From positions 1,674,001 through 1,738,000 of the forward strand of contig WWBZ02000082.1 of NCBI GenBank assembly GCA_011503125.2: DNA of 64,000 bases, written 5' to 3'. Positions 32,998-43,787 of the stretch are shown in pieces. The DNA is from Botryosphaeria dothidea. Taxonomy: Eukaryota > Ascomycota > Dothideomycetes > Botryosphaeriales > Botryosphaeriaceae. Every line of letters starts with the position of its first letter. The first letter of the stretch is position 1. Below the pieces are notes generated by a model that worked only from the letters and a program-made list of their open reading frames with translations, was not told the origin of the DNA and searched no databases. The translations under genes were made by a program, and so were the position numbers.

Positions 32998-35483
32998 TCA
33001 AACCGTGAAGGTGGCGTGGGCCTTCAAATCCCTGCTGCTCGCGCCGACGAAGAACTCGTACGTGCCGCTGGCGACCGCCCAGTTCTGGGCCTCGACGTCC
33101 CAGTAACTCAAGTCCCTCCTCCTCAGCTCGAACTTGACCTTCGCCTCTGCGCCCTTGGCCAGGTGCACCTTCTCGAAGCCGCGCAGCTGGCGCAGCGGTT
33201 GGCCCGCAGCGGACGGGAACTTGACGTACAGCTGGGCCGCCTCGGCGCCGTCGCGGTCGCCCGTGTTGCTGATGGTCGTCTCGGCGGTAGCGACGACGTC
33301 CCAGAGGTCCTCGCGGCCACCGACGGCGAGCGCGCCGGTGGCGTACTTCTGGCTGAGGGCGGACTCGTTGGTCTTGGCGACGGTGAGGGTGTCGGCGTAC
33401 TTGAAGGTGGTGTAGGAGAGGCCGTAGCCGAACTCGTAGCGGGGGGTGACGTTGTAGGCGTCGAAGTACTTGTAATCGATGTAGTTGCCCTCGCTGAACT
33501 CGCAGACTAGCCCCGTGCACAGGCCGGTGTTGTAGTCGGACTCGTTCTTGGCGATGGTATAGGTCAGCTTGCCGGACGGGTTAACGTCACCGTAGAGCAC
33601 GTCGACGATTGCGCGCCCGGATTCCTGGCCGAGCATGCCGCCATAGACGACGGCGGTGACGTTCTCGTTCTCGATCCAGGCGTCGACGAGGCGAGCGGCG
33701 ATGGCGTTGATGACGACGATGGTGTTGTTGCAGCTGGAGGCGACGCTGGTGACCATGGTGTCCTGGTCGGTGTTGTACAGCTCGCTGCGGTCCGCGCCTT
33801 CGCCGGAGTAGGCGTTGAGGAAGACGATGCAAACTTCAGAATCGGCAGCGTAGCCGGTGTATGTGTGAGCAGCTCCGGTGCCGGAAGAGTATCCCGAGAG
33901 ACCAGAGCTTGTAGAGGCATAACCAGTGTCGTTCATGATCCACCTGAACATAGTACCATCCTCGATGACCTTGGTGGTAAGAGCGTAGTGAGGAGTGATC
34001 AGATAAGGGAAGGAGCCAGTTCCGCTTCCACCAAGAGAGGCGGCATGGCCCTGGTAGACGTCATCGGAGCCAGTTACAGAGATGGGATCGTTGGGCCCGG
34101 CAATGGCAGCACCAGCGTGAACACCGAAGATACTCATGGACTTGGGCTTGCTGAAAGGCAGAGCATCATTCTCGTTCTTCAAGAGGATCAACGAAGAAGC
34201 AGCGATATTCCTAGCAATCTTATTGTGGTTCGCCCGGGGGTCCACGTAGTCCTCAAGGCCAGCAGTCGAGGGGTAGGTGCCGTCCTGCTGATTGAACTTG
34301 TAAGAGGGAAGCACATTGCGAACTGCCATGTCAGTCAAACGGGCTTCAGTCAGCGAGCCATTGTTCAGGCCAGCAAGAATGGTGCTGTTGCTCCAGGTCG
34401 ATGAACTGCCATAGTCCATGCCGGCATTGGCAGATCCGAAAGCAGTCTTTTGGCCGCCAACATCACCGAACACAAAGCCGGGGAACCCAATCTCAGACTT
34501 GAGCTTGCCACCAATAAGGTCCTGGTTTTCGCAAGCATACGTCTCATTGACACGGTTGAGAGAGCACATGACGGCGCCCAGTCCGGCTTTAACTCCATCA
34601 AAAAAGGGCCACATATAAGTCTCGTGCAGAGTCTTGTCGTCGACCTGAGCCGTATATGCGGTGGTCTCAGAGCTCGATGAGTCGCCGCCACCCATGCCGC
34701 CGGAGGGAGCAGTAGAGTTTTCCCCACCGCTAGGCATGGTGGAGTTGCCACCATCGCTTAGGGGAGAGCCACCACCTCCACCGCCGGTAGAGTCCTGGGT
34801 GCGGTTGTTCTCTTGCTCGTTCAGAAGGAAGTGCTTGGCTCCGGAAATGACGCCAGCATCGCCGTAGCCTTGGACGGAAAGACCGAAGGCGATGCCGTTC
34901 ATGTAAGCATCCGGGCCGAAGGACTCTCCATTGCGTCCGCCCCATGGTGAGCGGCCCAGAGGTTGACTGACAGGGCCGTTGGCAACATTGATACCCTTGG
35001 CGTAGAATTCGTCGCCCAGAGCCTTGTACATTTGGTACATCATATCCTTGTCCCAAGTCATGGCAAGAGCAGAGGAAAGGGGCCTGCAAGAATCAGCTTC
35101 TGGCGATATGAGGGCGCAAATGCGCCTGAGACTTACCAGGTAGTCACATAGTAGTACTGGAGGATGGAATCACCAGAGTCTCTGAAGTAAAGAGCAGTAA
35201 AGTTGGAAACATCGGAGCCAGTAATCAAGGAAATCTTCTCGGAGTTGCTGAGGCCATCGACGAAAGCTTTCGCACGGTCGTAGGCATCTTGCCAGTCACC
35301 AAGTTTGACTGTGTTCTGTCAGTGTGTGAACGGTGAACATGATGATACGAAGAGTACATTCAGAGTTGGAAAAGACGTACTTGTACCAGAGGCAAGGTTC
35401 TGACTCGTGTAGTTGGTGGAATAGGCGCTAAGGCCCTGGACCAAAAGGGTTACGGCGGAAAGAACGGATAGCGAGGGACGCAT
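32998..35483 (-). CDS. Secreted GH3-family beta-glycosidase, divergent
   Basis: Three exons (35483-35381, 35308-35137, 35083-32998) give 786 residues. A signal peptide covers 1-19. GH3 landmarks are GPVSQPLGRSPWGGRNGESF, the GAKHFLLNEQE loop with the substrate-binding Lys-His pair, a nucleophile loop GFVFGDVGG with Asp in place, then an alpha/beta sandwich domain, and a C-terminal fibronectin-III-like domain starting near ALAVGGREDLWDVV. A Gly/Ser insert (STGGGGGG onward, about 45 residues) follows the Lys-His loop. The usual SDW around the nucleophile is GDV, and the first substrate loop is an unusual FRDSGDSIL. The enzyme probably trims beta-linked sugars from cell-wall oligosaccharides, but specificity may be altered. 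Confidence 0.88.
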
Positions 35484-36690
35484 TTTAGGCTCAGGGAGGC
35501 TCTGAAGCCTGGATGGCAAGAGAGACAGTTGGTTGTGATGATCATGACTAGCAGAGCTTACAGCGGTATAAAATAGTCTTGATTCAGATGGAAAGCGATT
35601 CTGAGAGCTTCGAGTATCTTACGCGTCCCTGGCATGGGCCACAGCACATTCAGCTCCAAGCGAATGAATCGGTGAAATACAAAGGACCAACGACGTCTTG
35701 CGCGGCCAATAGGAAGGTCAGCGCATATCTCACCTGCAGATCGGAAGATGTCCGGAAGTTGAAGGCGGAAGGAAACAAGACAGGTGTTGAAACAGCACAC
35801 AGGCGCTACTTCTCATGAAAGTGGGTAATAGGAGGCTATGGCGGCCGTCATTTACGGGCAAGGCAGCGGAAAAGTCGAGGGAAAACCGTGCGGCAGGCTT
35901 CCTGACCAAGGGCGTTGAGGCTTATTTCTCCGACGTAAGGCTCCGAAGCACTATAGAACAAGGTTTATTCATGCTTGAGTACTCTGGGCTGAGCCGATGC
36001 CGGGTGTTTATCAGCGATCTCGGCTAGGCCACGACGACTTCGCCGTTTGGGGAACCTGGCGCCCTGAAGTAGACAGAGGCTTACGACGCAGGGATCGGCA
36101 ATGTCGTGAGAAGCGCACAACGCAGCCGGAGTCGGGCCGTGCCAGAGGCAAGCAGCAAGGCCGGAGTACGGGAGCCATTCTCTTTGCGAAGCAGGAAGGA
36201 GAATCAATGTGCTCTGAAGCTCAAGGGATAGTAGGGAAATGAAATGTGAGCGATGGGTCCAGAGCAAAGCCCCCGACCAGGTGGAATCTGGCACGTTCAG
36301 GTTCTGTAGACTCGCAATTCGAGGTTTCCGAGCGGGCGGCTCAGAATAAGGTTAGTTGTTAAGCATTTCCCACTGGTGGCAGCGTGGCACCTGTGGCTGG
36401 CGCCTCTCACGAATGTGAAGTGCGTCTGCTGATCATCACGGCAGTGGCGGTAGGCGGAGCGGCATGTTGCGGATGGAAAGTGTTTTGTGATGGAAAGGCT
36501 TGCGTGGACGGCTGCCATCTACGCGGCAGGGGTGCGCTAGTCCCGATAAGGCTAGCGTCCCCACCACACTTGCCTTCGGCAAGCAAAACACCAGAACAGA
36601 CTCTCAACTCTCAACTCCCAACTCCACTACGAGATCGGACCTCAAAAATGCAGACCCCAGAACCAAAGCTCGTCTCAGCACCGTCGAAGC
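35484..36690. other. Intergenic, 1.2 kb
   Basis: Promoter of the leftward GH3 gene (a TATAAAA tract lies near 35567, on the plus strand) and 3' flank of the leftward F-box/ankyrin gene. Short frames only; no family recognised. Confidence 0.42.
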
Positions 36691-37608
36691 CTACTGGATC
36701 GTACAATCACTGCCGGCTGACCGCCCGTTCTTAATCAGAGCCAGGAGCTCTTCGCGTGGTACCCGCTTGTGATGCAGTCCGGCAGGCCATTCCCCCTCTC
36801 GTCCATTGACGCACATCGTCGTCTCCATGAACCACAAAAGACGCATGTATTCCTCGTCGCTCATTCGTCGCACCGCATGCTTCGCCACCAAGGCCTGCAC
36901 CACACTCAGTGCTTCGGAGCAGTTGCAGTGTTTCTGCCTTGAGAGCTCGGTTGCTGTGATCTTGACCGACCGCTGCTCGTACCATCCCACAATCGGGCTT
37001 ATGCACCGCCCTCCGAGACCAACGATCCCTCGGACAGCCCAGTCGAGAGCTGTCATGCCGTTTTTGTCCTTGGCCTGCACATTCGCCCCATGATGGAGCA
37101 ATATTGCCACCATGATTGCCCGTCCCGAGAAGCATGCGATGTGCAGAGGAGTGAACTGGATGCTCCCGCTCGTCGCATTCGGGTTTGCGCCAGCCTCCAA
37201 TAGTGTCTGAACCATCTCGACGTGCCCTTTGAGCATTGCGAAGTGAAGCGGAGTGAGCCCGTTGGTGCATTCCGCGAAGAGGTCCGCCCCGTGTTTGATT
37301 AAGAACCTCGCCATTTCAACCTGTCCAAAAGATGCTGCAATGTGGAGCGGTGTCGATCTGAAGATTCCTGTCGTATTTCCGATCCGGCCTCCTGCAGCGA
37401 CTGATTGCTGTGCAGTCTCCAATCTTCCATACTTGCCTGCCCAGAGAAGTGCGCAAGAGCCGAGTCTCGCATCGCGCTGGTACACACTGCTGTTGATCTT
37501 TCTGTAGCACTCACGGTCTACGCGGCTAAGGGCATTCATGTCTTCGATCCTTGGGAGCTCATCTGCAATCTTCTGCAGGAGTTCGGTGGGAAGTCTGCTC
37601 AAAAACAT
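36691..37608 (-). CDS. F-box-like protein with ankyrin repeats
   Basis: Single coding exon, 305 residues. Residues 1-45 (FLSRLPTELLQKIADELP...LSRVDRECY) form an F-box-like helix bundle, which in known proteins binds Skp1 in SCF ubiquitin ligases. Ankyrin repeats follow at about 60-210, with TPLHIAASFGQVEMARFLIKHGA, TPLHFAMLKGHVEMVQTLLEAGANPN, TPLHIACFSGRAIMVAILLHHGANV and TALDWAV. The frame also opens at 37680, but bases before the ATG at 37608 look like an intron end (CTAAT then TTTTCCAG), so I take 37608 as the start with an intron in the leader. Substrate unknown; large families of such genes occur in filamentous fungi. Confidence 0.82.
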   Translation of the reverse strand: MFLSRLPTELLQKIADELPRIEDMNALSRVDRECYRKINSSVYQRDARLGSCALLWAGKYGRLETAQQSVAAGGRIGNTTGIFRSTPLHIAASFGQVEMARFLIKHGADLFAECTNGLTPLHFAMLKGHVEMVQTLLEAGANPNATSGSIQFTPLHIACFSGRAIMVAILLHHGANVQAKDKNGMTALDWAVRGIVGLGGRCISPIVGWYEQRSVKITATELSRQKHCNCSEALSVVQALVAKHAVRRMSDEEYMRLLWFMETTMCVNGREGEWPAGLHHKRVPREELLALIKNGRSAGSDCTIQ

Positions 37609-38050
37609 TCTGGATGGACTTGCTGGAAAAGTGAGAAGAAGATTAGATTCGCAGTCAGCTATTCTGCATGTTAAGACCATCTTCTAGCTTTTTAAGATGA
37701 GTCCAATCTACCTACCTTTTTTGATAACCTGTGTGACAGGACAAAGGAGTCGCGAAGAGATCTCCAAAACTTTGTACGTATATTGAAAGTCAGCGTCTCA
37801 AAAACTGCTTCGCCAAGTCTCAAGAAAGCCATTGTTTTTGCTGTTTCAGTCATCTGTTTCAACAATTTTGATCAAGCCGCCGAGTCTTAGCTCTCCGTTA
37901 TCTGCCAATGGTTCTATCAAGATATTGACTCAGTAAATCATTCGAGGAAATATTTAGATTCTTCCACAACCTTTCCTTCCGTATCATTCTCCGCTTTCAC
38001 CTCAATATCCTTCTCACATCCAAACTTTGCTCTACAATACTCAGACAAAA
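37609..38050. other. Divergent intergenic region
   Basis: Promoters of the leftward F-box/ankyrin gene and the rightward small secreted gene. AT-rich at 37680-37960, then a CT-rich leader. Nothing else seen. Confidence 0.42.
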
Positions 38051-38317
38051 ATGCGCTTCCACTACCTTCTCCTTTGTCTGCTTCTTCTGCCAGGGGTGTT
38101 GGCCGCACTCTCACGCATTGAGCGCATGTCCTTCATTACCTGCAAAGTCGCGTGCACAGCCGTGGTCGCGTCTCGCTATGGTAGCGCTGGTTTCCCCGCT
38201 GCACCTTCTGTCATGGCCGCCGTTCGGACTATCTTCAAGCCGCAGAGTGTCGAATATCGATACTGTCATGTTTCTTGTGCGAACAGACTGGAATTCGAGT
38301 TCTGGAATGGCCGTTGA
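38051..38317 (+). CDS. Small secreted Cys protein, diverged paralogue of the next gene
   Basis: A single exon of 88 residues. Residues 1-18 are a Leu-rich signal peptide. The mature part has CKVACTAVVASRYGSAGF and a late CHVSC. These align with CQAGCAAVVTACYAAAGF and CQAAC in the neighbour at 38779, so the two are tandem paralogues. Four of its mature cysteines remain (31, 35, 72, 76). The partners of Cys40 and Cys63 in the neighbour are both lost, which would remove one disulfide cleanly. A charged tail EFEFWNGR replaces the neighbour's Pro end. Both genes begin with the same bases, ATGCGCTTCCAC. Function unknown; it may be a decaying copy. Confidence 0.6.
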   Translation: MRFHYLLLCLLLLPGVLAALSRIERMSFITCKVACTAVVASRYGSAGFPAAPSVMAAVRTIFKPQSVEYRYCHVSCANRLEFEFWNGR

Positions 38318-38778
38318 TTCCCAACTTCGGTTCAACCCGGAGATAACTTCGAATCTTGTGTGTTCCATTCTGTTCCATTCAAACACGACTGAATGAATCC
38401 GACACTCAATGGAAGGTCGCTTCACATTATTTTCAAAACACTCTGGCTGGGTTCCTGTGAGTCCGAGACACCGGGAGCGGGAGCTTGCAGCCTCACCGCA
38501 GGTCTTACTTTTCTTTGTTTGCTCTTCTGTAGCTTTCTGCATCTTTGCAGCCGTTTTGGCGTTTGTTTCATAGAACGGCGTTATATTGCATTTATTATGA
38601 GCCTCTCCCATGAATGTTTCCGTCCTCAGTTTGAACTTCACACCTCAACGTCCACCTACAAGTGACGGACAAATTACACAACTCACTACAACTGTGAGCC
38701 CATCCAAGCCTTTGAACAACACGTTTGCTGATAACAGGGAGCCCCACTTCCACTTACAAACGAGCCAGTTCAGTCAAA
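38318..38778. other. Spacer between the two paralogues
   Basis: 3' flank of the first small secreted gene and promoter of the second. No other coding frame is convincing. Confidence 0.4.
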
Positions 38779-39030
38779 ATGCGCTTCCACGCTGCCGTCC
38801 TCATCATTACCACCCTCGCCGTCGTCAAGCCTGTTCAGGCCGGTCCCGTCGCCTACGGAATCTGCCAAGCTGGATGCGCTGCCGTCGTGACCGCATGCTA
38901 TGCAGCTGCTGGCTTCACCTGGGGTGCTACTCTTGGTGCCACGGCGCCTGCCTCCATCATCGCATGCAACGCCGGGTTCGGTACGTGCCAGGCCGCATGC
39001 GCCGTCGTAGCTTTGGCCCCAACGCCTTAG
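38779..39030 (+). CDS. Small secreted Cys-rich protein, Zys3-like
   Basis: A single exon of 83 residues. Signal peptide 1-20 (cleavage after VQA), then GPVAYGICQAGCAAVVTACY, a Gly/Ala-rich middle, IIACNAGFGTCQAAC, and a short Pro tail. Six mature cysteines (29, 33, 40, 63, 70, 74) form a pseudo-symmetric CxxxC-x6-C / C-x6-CxxxC pattern, which would pair as a helical hairpin. This pattern recurs in a family first named for a zygote-specific protein of Chlamydomonas and found across fungi; its biochemical role is not established. The start is set by the signal peptide and by identity with the neighbour at 38051. Confidence 0.72.
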   Translation: MRFHAAVLIITTLAVVKPVQAGPVAYGICQAGCAAVVTACYAAAGFTWGATLGATAPASIIACNAGFGTCQAACAVVALAPTP

Positions 39031-40374
39031 GACTGGAATACTTGATGTTGCCACTCGAGAGCCTCGACAGATTACAAGGACACTATGACGAACATTCGAT
39101 CTCCCGAGCGCTACAGACCAACAACCGAAAACATTGAGGGCGGTTGAGAAGGAGTTTGTGTTTGCACTGGTTTTGCCAACTTGGATCTTGGCAGTCAAGG
39201 AGATGTTTAGGTACCCTTTGGTGATGCGAATATGGATTGGCCCCGAAAGGACTGGTGTGGGAAGCGATAGTATTGGCACGGATGGCTCGGATCGAGAGAA
39301 CCAATGAGACTTACTACTGCCGATCAGATTGCTCAAGTCCGCGCATGCTGCAATAGTTTGAATGAAACTTTAGAGTTTCCGGTTGTGGGGCGAAGAAACG
39401 GGGCGTTCCGCCGCTTTTCGAGGCGGCTGCCACTTCTTCAATGGCGCCTGGGCGCCTCAATTCATTACACACTTATTCCCTCTCTGTTGGGCCAACAGTT
39501 TGACTTGTCGTAGTTCTTCTTGTCTCAATTTCCTTCCGCCATGACCTCCGCCTTTTCCTGTTCCACTGGACTTTTGTATTTCTCGATCGCTTGAACTCAG
39601 TCCATCCAGGCACATCTATTCTTGCCAACAATGTTGCTGAGTCCTCTACACATGTAGTCTCCGGTTGGACGTTGGCCAAGGATGAACGTTTTGTTAATGT
39701 TTGCCAACACACCTTCTCTTTCTGCTAGAACCACTTTTCGTCGACACCGGTCATACGGAACTTGCAGGGCATATCGTTTCCCACTTCTCCTCCGCGGCCA
39801 TGGACCTTCGCCTGGATGTCCCGGGTATATGGGTAAGCGAGTCGGCCGTAGGCGCTCAATAATAGTCCCTCACGCCACAGCAGTGCCTCATTTCTCTGAT
39901 TTCGCTGCCGGAGAGCACGATGTCGAATGACAGCGTTGCAGACATCGCTTATATATTCGGCATGGTGCAATTTGGCGCCACTCTGGTGAAAAGGATGGCC
40001 AGCCACATGCAGGCTCGCTTGCGGAGCGTGCGGGGCAGCAGGTCACACAACACGAGACCCCACAGTCTTCGGCACAAAGCCCAGCGACAGCCTAAACGGG
40101 CCCTCGTTCCGCCCATTTCATTGGAAACACCGGCCCATGACAAGGAACGATGCACCTCATTTTCGGCTGCAAGCCCGTTCCTGGTGGGCGTGTCCCGCTG
40201 CGCCAGCCTACCCATGTGCAGATCCCGGCCCTCCGATTGATGGATCTTGTGCCTGACCATGGCCCGCATACCGTATTTTTGGATGACTTCATGGATTGGG
40301 GCTCCATTGAAATATAGGCTCTTGGATGGCACTTTTTGGCGCCCCTTGATCCTTCGCCTCCTTCTCCAGCAGTC
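39031..40374. other. Intergenic, 1.3 kb
   Basis: 3' flank of the Zys3-like gene and promoter of the beta-galactosidase gene. Frames at 39900-40530 on both strands lack recognisable domains and overlap the first exon of the next gene. Confidence 0.42.
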
Positions 40375-43300
40375 ATGCGCGCCTTTGCAGCTTTGCTGCT
40401 GCTCCTCGGAGCAGTCATTTCCCTGGTCAGGGGTCAAAGTGACAACGGGTACACCGATGTTGTCCAGTGGGACGAAGACAGCTTGTTCATCAATGGCGAG
40501 CGCGTCTATATTTACTCCGGAGAGTTCCATTATGCCCGTCTTCCAGTGCCAGAGCTGTGGCGTGATGTTATTCAGAAGTACAAAGCGAACGGTCTGAATA
40601 CACTCAGGTTAGTATATTCGTTAGTGAAACAAAGCTTGCGATACTAATCCTCGTAGTGTCTACTTCTTTTGGTCCTACCACTCTCCCTCCAAGGGCGTTT
40701 TCGACTTCGAATCCCCCGGCAAAGACATTCAGAAGCTTTTCGACATTGCGAAGGAAGAGGGAGTGTACATCATCGCCCGCCCTGGCCCTTACTGCAACGC
40801 GGAGACCAGCGCTGGCGGATATGGACTGTACCTCACCGATGGCAGCGGAGGCGACGTCCGGACCAACGATGAGACATACCATGAGCAATGGCTGCCTTGG
40901 ATCAACGCGGTGCTGCCGATCATCGCTCGCAACCAGATCACCGAAGGAGGCCCAGTGATCCTTGTCCAAGTCGAGAACGAGCTCACAGAGTCGCGCCATG
41001 TGGCTAACGACCCTCTGGTCTTGTACATGGAACAACTCAAAGAGGCTTTCCGAGACAACGGAATCGTCGTGCCCTTCACCTCGAATGAGAAGGGCATGCG
41101 CGGCCAGAGTTGGTCGACTGATTACCAGAACGTTGGCGGAGCTGTGGATATCTACGGCCTGGACAGCTATGCAGGAGGCCTCAGCTGTTCAAACATTGAC
41201 ACTGGCTTCAATGTCCTCCGTACTTACTACCAGTGGTTCCAGAACTACTCATGGACGCAGCCGGAGTTCACTCCCGAGTTCAAGGGTGGTTGGTTCCAAC
41301 CGTGGGGTGGCTACTTCTTCGATGACTGCGTTTCTGAGCATGACACGGCTTACCCGGATGTGTTCTACAAGAACAACATTGCGCAGAAGATGACACTGCA
41401 GAACATGTACATGACTTACGGCGGAACTAATTGGGGTCATCTTGCAGCTCCAGTTGTCTACACCTCTTACGATTACGGCGCGCCTCTTAGGGAGACTCGC
41501 GAAATCTGGGACAAGTTCAAGCACATCAAGCTCATCAGCCTATTCACACGTGTCAGCGAAGGCCTGCTCAATACCGACATGGAAAGCAACGGTACAGGAA
41601 ACGCCGTCAACACCACTTCGATCTTCACTTGGGTCCTTCGCAACCCCGAGACCTCGGCCGGTTTCTACGTCACTCAGCACGATAATTCCAGGTCCCGCGA
41701 GAACACCCCTTTCTCCTTGGACCTTACTACCTCCGAGGGCTCAGTGACCGTCCCGAGCCTGGATCTCCGTGGCCGCCAAAGCAGGATCGTAGTCACCGAC
41801 TACTCTGTTGGAGACTATACGCTTCTGTACTCCTCCGCAGAAGTCCTGACCTATGGAGTCTTCGACGTCCCTGTTGTCGTCTTCTATCTCAACGAGGGTC
41901 AGGTCGGCGAGCTTGCCTTCAAAGGTGGTCTCAATAACACAAACTTCACCACATACGGCGCCGAGACGGACTTCTCTGCCACCGCCACCGGAAACGGCAC
42001 GTCGGCAGCCTTCAAGTACACCCAAGCCAAGGGCGCCACCGTCATCAAGTTCGCCCAAGGCCCGGTCCTCTACCTGCTCGAGCGATGGGCCGCGTACACC
42101 TTCTTCGCCCCGGCGACCACGTCGAACCCGCACATCGGCGCCGACGAGCAGATCTTCGTGCTCGGCCCCTACCTCGTCCGCAGCGCCTCCGTGGCCGGCA
42201 GCACCGTCTCCCTCTCCGGCGACAACCTGAACGCAACGACCATCGACGTCTACGTCGGCGACGCGTCCGTCACCAGCATCGCCTGGAACGGCGCCGCCCT
42301 CGCCACCACGCGCTCCGCCTACGGCTCGCTCCAGGCCGCCCTGCCCGGCATCGTCGACCGCGCCGTCGCCCTGCCCGCGCTCGCCGGCTGGAAGGTCGCC
42401 GACGCGCTGCCCGAGGCGGACCCGTCCTACGACGACTCGCGCTGGACGGTCGCCAACAAGACCACGACGCTCAGCCCGCTCGCACCGCTCACCCTGCCCG
42501 TCCTGTACGGCGCCGACTATGGCTTCTACGCGGGCATCTTCCTCTACCGCGGCTACTTCTCCGGGACCGGCGCTACCGGCGCCAACATCACGGCGCAAGG
42601 TGGCGTGGCCGCGGGCTGGTCGGCGTGGCTGAACGGCCGGCTGGTCGGCGGGCACCCGGGCAACGCATCGCTCATCCAGACGACGGCGCTGCTCGACTTC
42701 GCCGACGCGGAGCTGCGGGCGGAAGGAAACGTGCTGACGGTCGTGACGGACTACACGGGGCACGACCAGGACAGCCAGGGGCCGTACGGCCCGCTGAATC
42801 CGCGTGGGATTTTGAGCGCGAAGTTGATCGGCGCGAGCAATGCGACGAATGCGAGTGCGCCGGCGTTTGAGCAGTGGAAGATCCAGGGGAATGCGGGTGG
42901 GGGTGCTGGGTATATCGATCCGGTTCGCGGGCCTATGAATGAGGGCGGGTTGCATGGGGAGCGGTTGGGGTGGCACCTGCCCGGCTTTGATAATGCGAAG
43001 TGGGAGGAGGGAGATCCGCTTGAGGGATTCAGCGGGGCGGGGATCAGGTGGTACTCGACCGAGTTTGAGCTGGATGTCGACGAGGATTTGGATGCGCCGA
43101 TCGGCTTGGAAGTGAGCATTCCGGACGGCACGGTGGCGAGGGTTCAGATTTTCGTCAATGGGTAAGTTGACTCGATTTCGGACTGATGTGCGTTTCGCTG
43201 ACGATGAACAGTTACCAATATGGCAAGTACCTACCGCACATTGGCCCGCAGACGAGGTTCCCGTTCCCGCCAGGTGTGCTGAACAACCGGGAGAAGAATA

Positions 43301-43458
43301 GCTTGTCCCTCAGCGTCTGGTCTCAAACGGAAGACGGAGTTGCGTTCGACAAGTTGGAGCTCGTCTTGTACGGGAAGTACCAGTCAGACTTTGGGTTCTC
43401 GAGGGACTGGAGCGCGCTGCAGCCGGGCTGGTCTGAGGAGCGTCTGCAGTATGCGTAA
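40375..43458 (+). CDS. lacA: Secreted beta-galactosidase, GH35
   Basis: Three exons (40375-40607, 40657-43161, 43212-43458) give 994 residues, the usual size of fungal LacA. Signal peptide 1-19. The TIM-barrel domain holds RPGPYCNAETSAGG, the acid/base in QVENE (Glu near 186) and the nucleophile in TPEFKGGWFQPWGG (Glu near 285), followed by YMTYGGTNWGHLAAP. Beta-sandwich domains fill the C-terminal two-thirds. It removes beta-galactosyl residues from pectin side chains, xyloglucan and galacto-oligosaccharides outside the cell. GC content is high at 42050-42800 and codon use there is strongly C/G-ending. The second intron sits 82 codons before the end. The start is the first ATG before a good signal peptide. 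Confidence 0.95.
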
Positions 43459-43787
43459 AGACGGGGGCCACCTAGACTCTCTTATAGTTACAAAGAACCA
43501 GTTGAGCATTGCGATTCCACAGAAAAGCAGTGAAGTGAACGGCGTCTAGAGGGAGTGCGCGGACTTCGCACCCGGCGACACCGCGGGGGAGCAGGGGTCT
43601 GGCGGCGGACATAAGCGGTGCTAAGATGAAGATTGAACGGGAACTTTTTCGACTCGCGCCCCGGCTTCATTTACCTCCACAACACGCACACCCCGCAGGC
43701 GTGCCTTCGTCCATCATACGTGCCTTAATACCAAGCCCTGCGGGGCGCTTTCTCTCCAGTCCGCGCCCACTCTTCACCCGCGCAATC
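43459..43787. other. Intergenic, 330 bp
   Basis: Short spacer between two rightward genes. It must hold the 3' end of the beta-galactosidase transcript and the DUS1 promoter. No further feature seen. Confidence 0.4.

Noticed and set aside
41741..42976. 411-codon minus-strand frame and 261-codon plus frame inside the beta-galactosidase gene
   Set aside because: They are antisense or shifted shadows of a GC-ending coding region whose real frame is clearly GH35.
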